This document shows positions 62,398 to 64,000 of a stretch of 64,000 bases of DNA, in pieces. Each line of letters begins with the position of its first letter. Position 1 is the stretch's first letter. The DNA lies in assembly GCF_937123705.1 (NCBI RefSeq), contig NZ_CAKZKO010000205.1:42451-106450 (forward strand). The letters run 5' to 3'. Source of the stretch: an uncultured Paraglaciecola sp. GTDB lineage: Bacteria; Pseudomonadota; Gammaproteobacteria; Enterobacterales; Alteromonadaceae. The translations under genes were made by a program, and so were the position numbers. The notes under the pieces are model-generated. The model saw only the letters and a list, made by a program, of their open reading frames with translations, was not told where the DNA came from and searched no databases.

Positions 62398-64000
62398 ATG
62401 GAATATTTTAAGGCCCCTCAGAAAGAAGCCTTGTTCGTGATGAATGAATTATTAGGCTACGAAAAGCACTATGCTGATTTGGGTTTTACGGATGCGACGC
62501 CAGATATGGTTGAAGCCATCTTCTCAGAAGCGGCTAAGTTTGCCGAAAACGTGTTAGCCCCAATCAATGCCAACGGTGATGCCGAAGGGTGTAAGTGGGT
62601 TGATGGCGATGTCACCACACCAGCTGGTTTTAAAGAAGCGTATCAACAATATGTTGAAGGTGGTTGGCCGACACTATCTCAGTCGGAAGAGTTTGGTGGC
62701 CAAGGTTTACCACACTCTCTTAATATTAGTATTGCTGAGCTATTCTCAAGTGCAAACCATAGTTTTGCGATGTACCCAGGCTTAAGCCATGGTGCATTAG
62801 CTACGATTGAAGCGCACGGTACAGCAACTCAAAAACAACAGTTTATGCCAAAACTTGTCGAAGGCAACTGGACAGGTACTATGTGTTTAACAGAGCCGCA
62901 TTGTGGAACTGATTTAGGCATGTTGCGCACCAAAGCAGAATTAAATGAAGACGGCAGTTACTCTTTAACGGGTACGAAAATTTTTATCTCAGCTGGTGAG
63001 CATGATTTGTCTGATAACATTGTTCATATTGTTATTGCCCGTATCCCTGGTGCACCAGAAGGTAACAAAGGCATTTCTTTATTTATTGTACCTAAGTTTA
63101 ATGTTAATGATGATGGCACTATCGCAGATAGAAATGGCGTAAACTGTGGTTCAATCGAACATAAAATGGGTATCAATGGTAATGCGACATGTGTGATCAA
63201 TTTTGATAGCGCTAAAGGTCATTTAATTGGTGAGCCTAACCGTGGTCTTAAATGTATGTTTACCTTTATGAATGCAGCCCGTATTGGTGTAGCAAGTGAA
63301 GGTGTTGCCGCTGCTGAAGCGTCATTTCAAGGGGCACTAGCCTATGCTAAAGATCGCTTACAAATGCGTTCGATCAGTGGTGTAAAAAATCCTGATGGAC
63401 CAGCTGATCCCATTATTGTTCACCCTGATGTACGTAGAATGTTGCTAACACAGAAATCAATTGCAGAGGGCGGTCGTGCACTTGTGTCATATCTCGCACA
63501 ACTTGTTGATATTGGTCATGCTGAAAAAGATGCGTTGGTTAAAGCTGATGCAGAAACTAAGCTGGCGTTATTAACACCCATCGCAAAAGCTTTCCTTTCT
63601 GAATTAGGTTTTGAATGTACCAGCCATGGTGTGCAAATTTTCGGTGGTCATGGCTTTATCAAAGAGTGGGGCATGGAACAATTAATGCGTGATACCAAAA
63701 TTAGTTGTTTATATGAAGGTACTACTGGTATTCAGGCATTAGATTTACTTGCGCGTAAAATTATCGGTACTCAAGGTGAAGTATTAAAGCCATTTGCTAA
63801 AGATGTAAGCGTTTTTTGTCAAGAAAATATCGACAATGCAGAGATGGCTGAGTTCATTCAACCTATCATGGCTTACGCGAAAGAATGGCATGATCTTACG
63901 ACGATGATTGGCGCTAAAGCGATGAAAAATCCAGATGAAATTGGTGGTGCATCGGTTGATTACTTAATGTTCTCAGGTTATGTCACTTTAGCGTATTTCT
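62398..64000 (+). CDS. Acyl-CoA dehydrogenase (3' end beyond window)
   Basis: The frame is open from the ATG at 62398 to the window edge, giving about 534 residues; the stop is not seen. Motifs of acyl-CoA dehydrogenases are present: CLTEPHCGTDLG, GTKIFISAGEHD, and a long C-terminal part with GFECTSHGVQIFGGHGFIKEWGMEQLMRD and YEGTTGIQALDLL. The extended form of about 590-600 residues is typical of marine gammaproteobacteria. It catalyses the first, FAD-dependent step of beta-oxidation. The short intergenic region before it carries CGAGTTTCGAG-like text seen also in the intergenic repeats. Confidence 0.9.
   Translation, partial: MEYFKAPQKEALFVMNELLGYEKHYADLGFTDATPDMVEAIFSEAAKFAENVLAPINANGDAEGCKWVDGDVTTPAGFKEAYQQYVEGGWPTLSQSEEFGGQGLPHSLNISIAELFSSANHSFAMYPGLSHGALATIEAHGTATQKQQFMPKLVEGNWTGTMCLTEPHCGTDLGMLRTKAELNEDGSYSLTGTKIFISAGEHDLSDNIVHIVIARIPGAPEGNKGISLFIVPKFNVNDDGTIADRNGVNCGSIEHKMGINGNATCVINFDSAKGHLIGEPNRGLKCMFTFMNAARIGVASEGVAAAEASFQGALAYAKDRLQMRSISGVKNPDGPADPIIVHPDVRRMLLTQKSIAEGGRALVSYLAQLVDIGHAEKDALVKADAETKLALLTPIAKAFLSELGFECTSHGVQIFGGHGFIKEWGMEQLMRDTKISCLYEGTTGIQALDLLARKIIGTQGEVLKPFAKDVSVFCQENIDNAEMAEFIQPIMAYAKEWHDLTTMIGAKAMKNPDEIGGASVDYLMFSGYVTLAYF

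Noticed and set aside
1..64000. tRNA, rRNA or prophage genes
   Set aside because: No cloverleaf, rRNA-like segment, integrase or phage structural gene was recognised.

Overview
The window looks like part of the chromosome of a marine gammaproteobacterium, most probably an Alteromonadales member of the Glaciecola/Paraglaciecola type. This is an inference from gene content (exosortase/PEP-CTERM genes, a FecA-like TonB receptor, MscS, an M1 aminopeptidase, a marine-type beta-oxidation operon) and from moderate AT-richness; no rRNA or other phylogenetic marker is present.

Bases 1-47851 are one long extracellular polysaccharide and exosortase-A (XrtA/PEP-CTERM) locus. The exosortase and the PrsK/PrsR regulators are not in the window and may lie to its left. 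From left to right it holds: an O-antigen-ligase-like protein cut by the window edge, a flippase, two asparagine-synthase-like proteins that lack the glutaminase cysteine, glycosyltransferases, a polysaccharide deacetylase, a FemAB-like protein, a DegT-type aminotransferase, and the two exosortase-associated alpha/beta hydrolases. Then come an AT-rich modification operon (ligase-ACP fusion, sulfotransferase, MBOAT, a 45-aa membrane protein, SGNH hydrolase), a PHP-domain membrane protein, a lipoprotein, a repeat array, the exosortase-associated PLP decarboxylase / acyl ligase / ACP set, wecB, wecC and the TPR lipoprotein PrsT. Two convergent PEP-CTERM proteins follow, with a decayed IS3-type transposase between them. 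Next are a three-gene LuxI-fold acyltransferase / ThiF / nitroreductase operon, a patatin, a secreted protease, a four-gene HPr-rel-A cluster (Tat-signal protein, PqqD-like, HprK-like kinase, nucleotidyltransferase), and a UDP-sugar dehydrogenase plus UDP-uronate epimerase.

Bases 47900-55200 hold housekeeping and transport genes: a small heat-shock protein, a TonB-dependent receptor, MscS and an M1 aminopeptidase, several closed by strong hairpins. Bases 55200-64000 are fatty-acid or other acyl-CoA catabolism: a leftward ligase/SDR/haloalkane-dehalogenase-like operon, and a rightward FadB-like / thiolase / acyl-CoA dehydrogenase operon that runs off the end.

The most interesting signals are: (1) sigma-54 -24/-12 promoters with matching spacing before both PEP-CTERM genes, and another before the Tat-signal protein of the HPr-rel-A cluster, which suggests one regulon; (2) the HPr-rel-A cluster as a possible protein-modification system built from parts also seen in phosphorylated lasso-peptide clusters; (3) the LuxI-fold acyltransferase / E1 / flavin-oxidoreductase operon, in which the LuxI catalytic residues are kept at LuxI spacing; (4) the 16226-21372 modification operon; and (5) several intergenic repeat families and a frameshifted acyltransferase.
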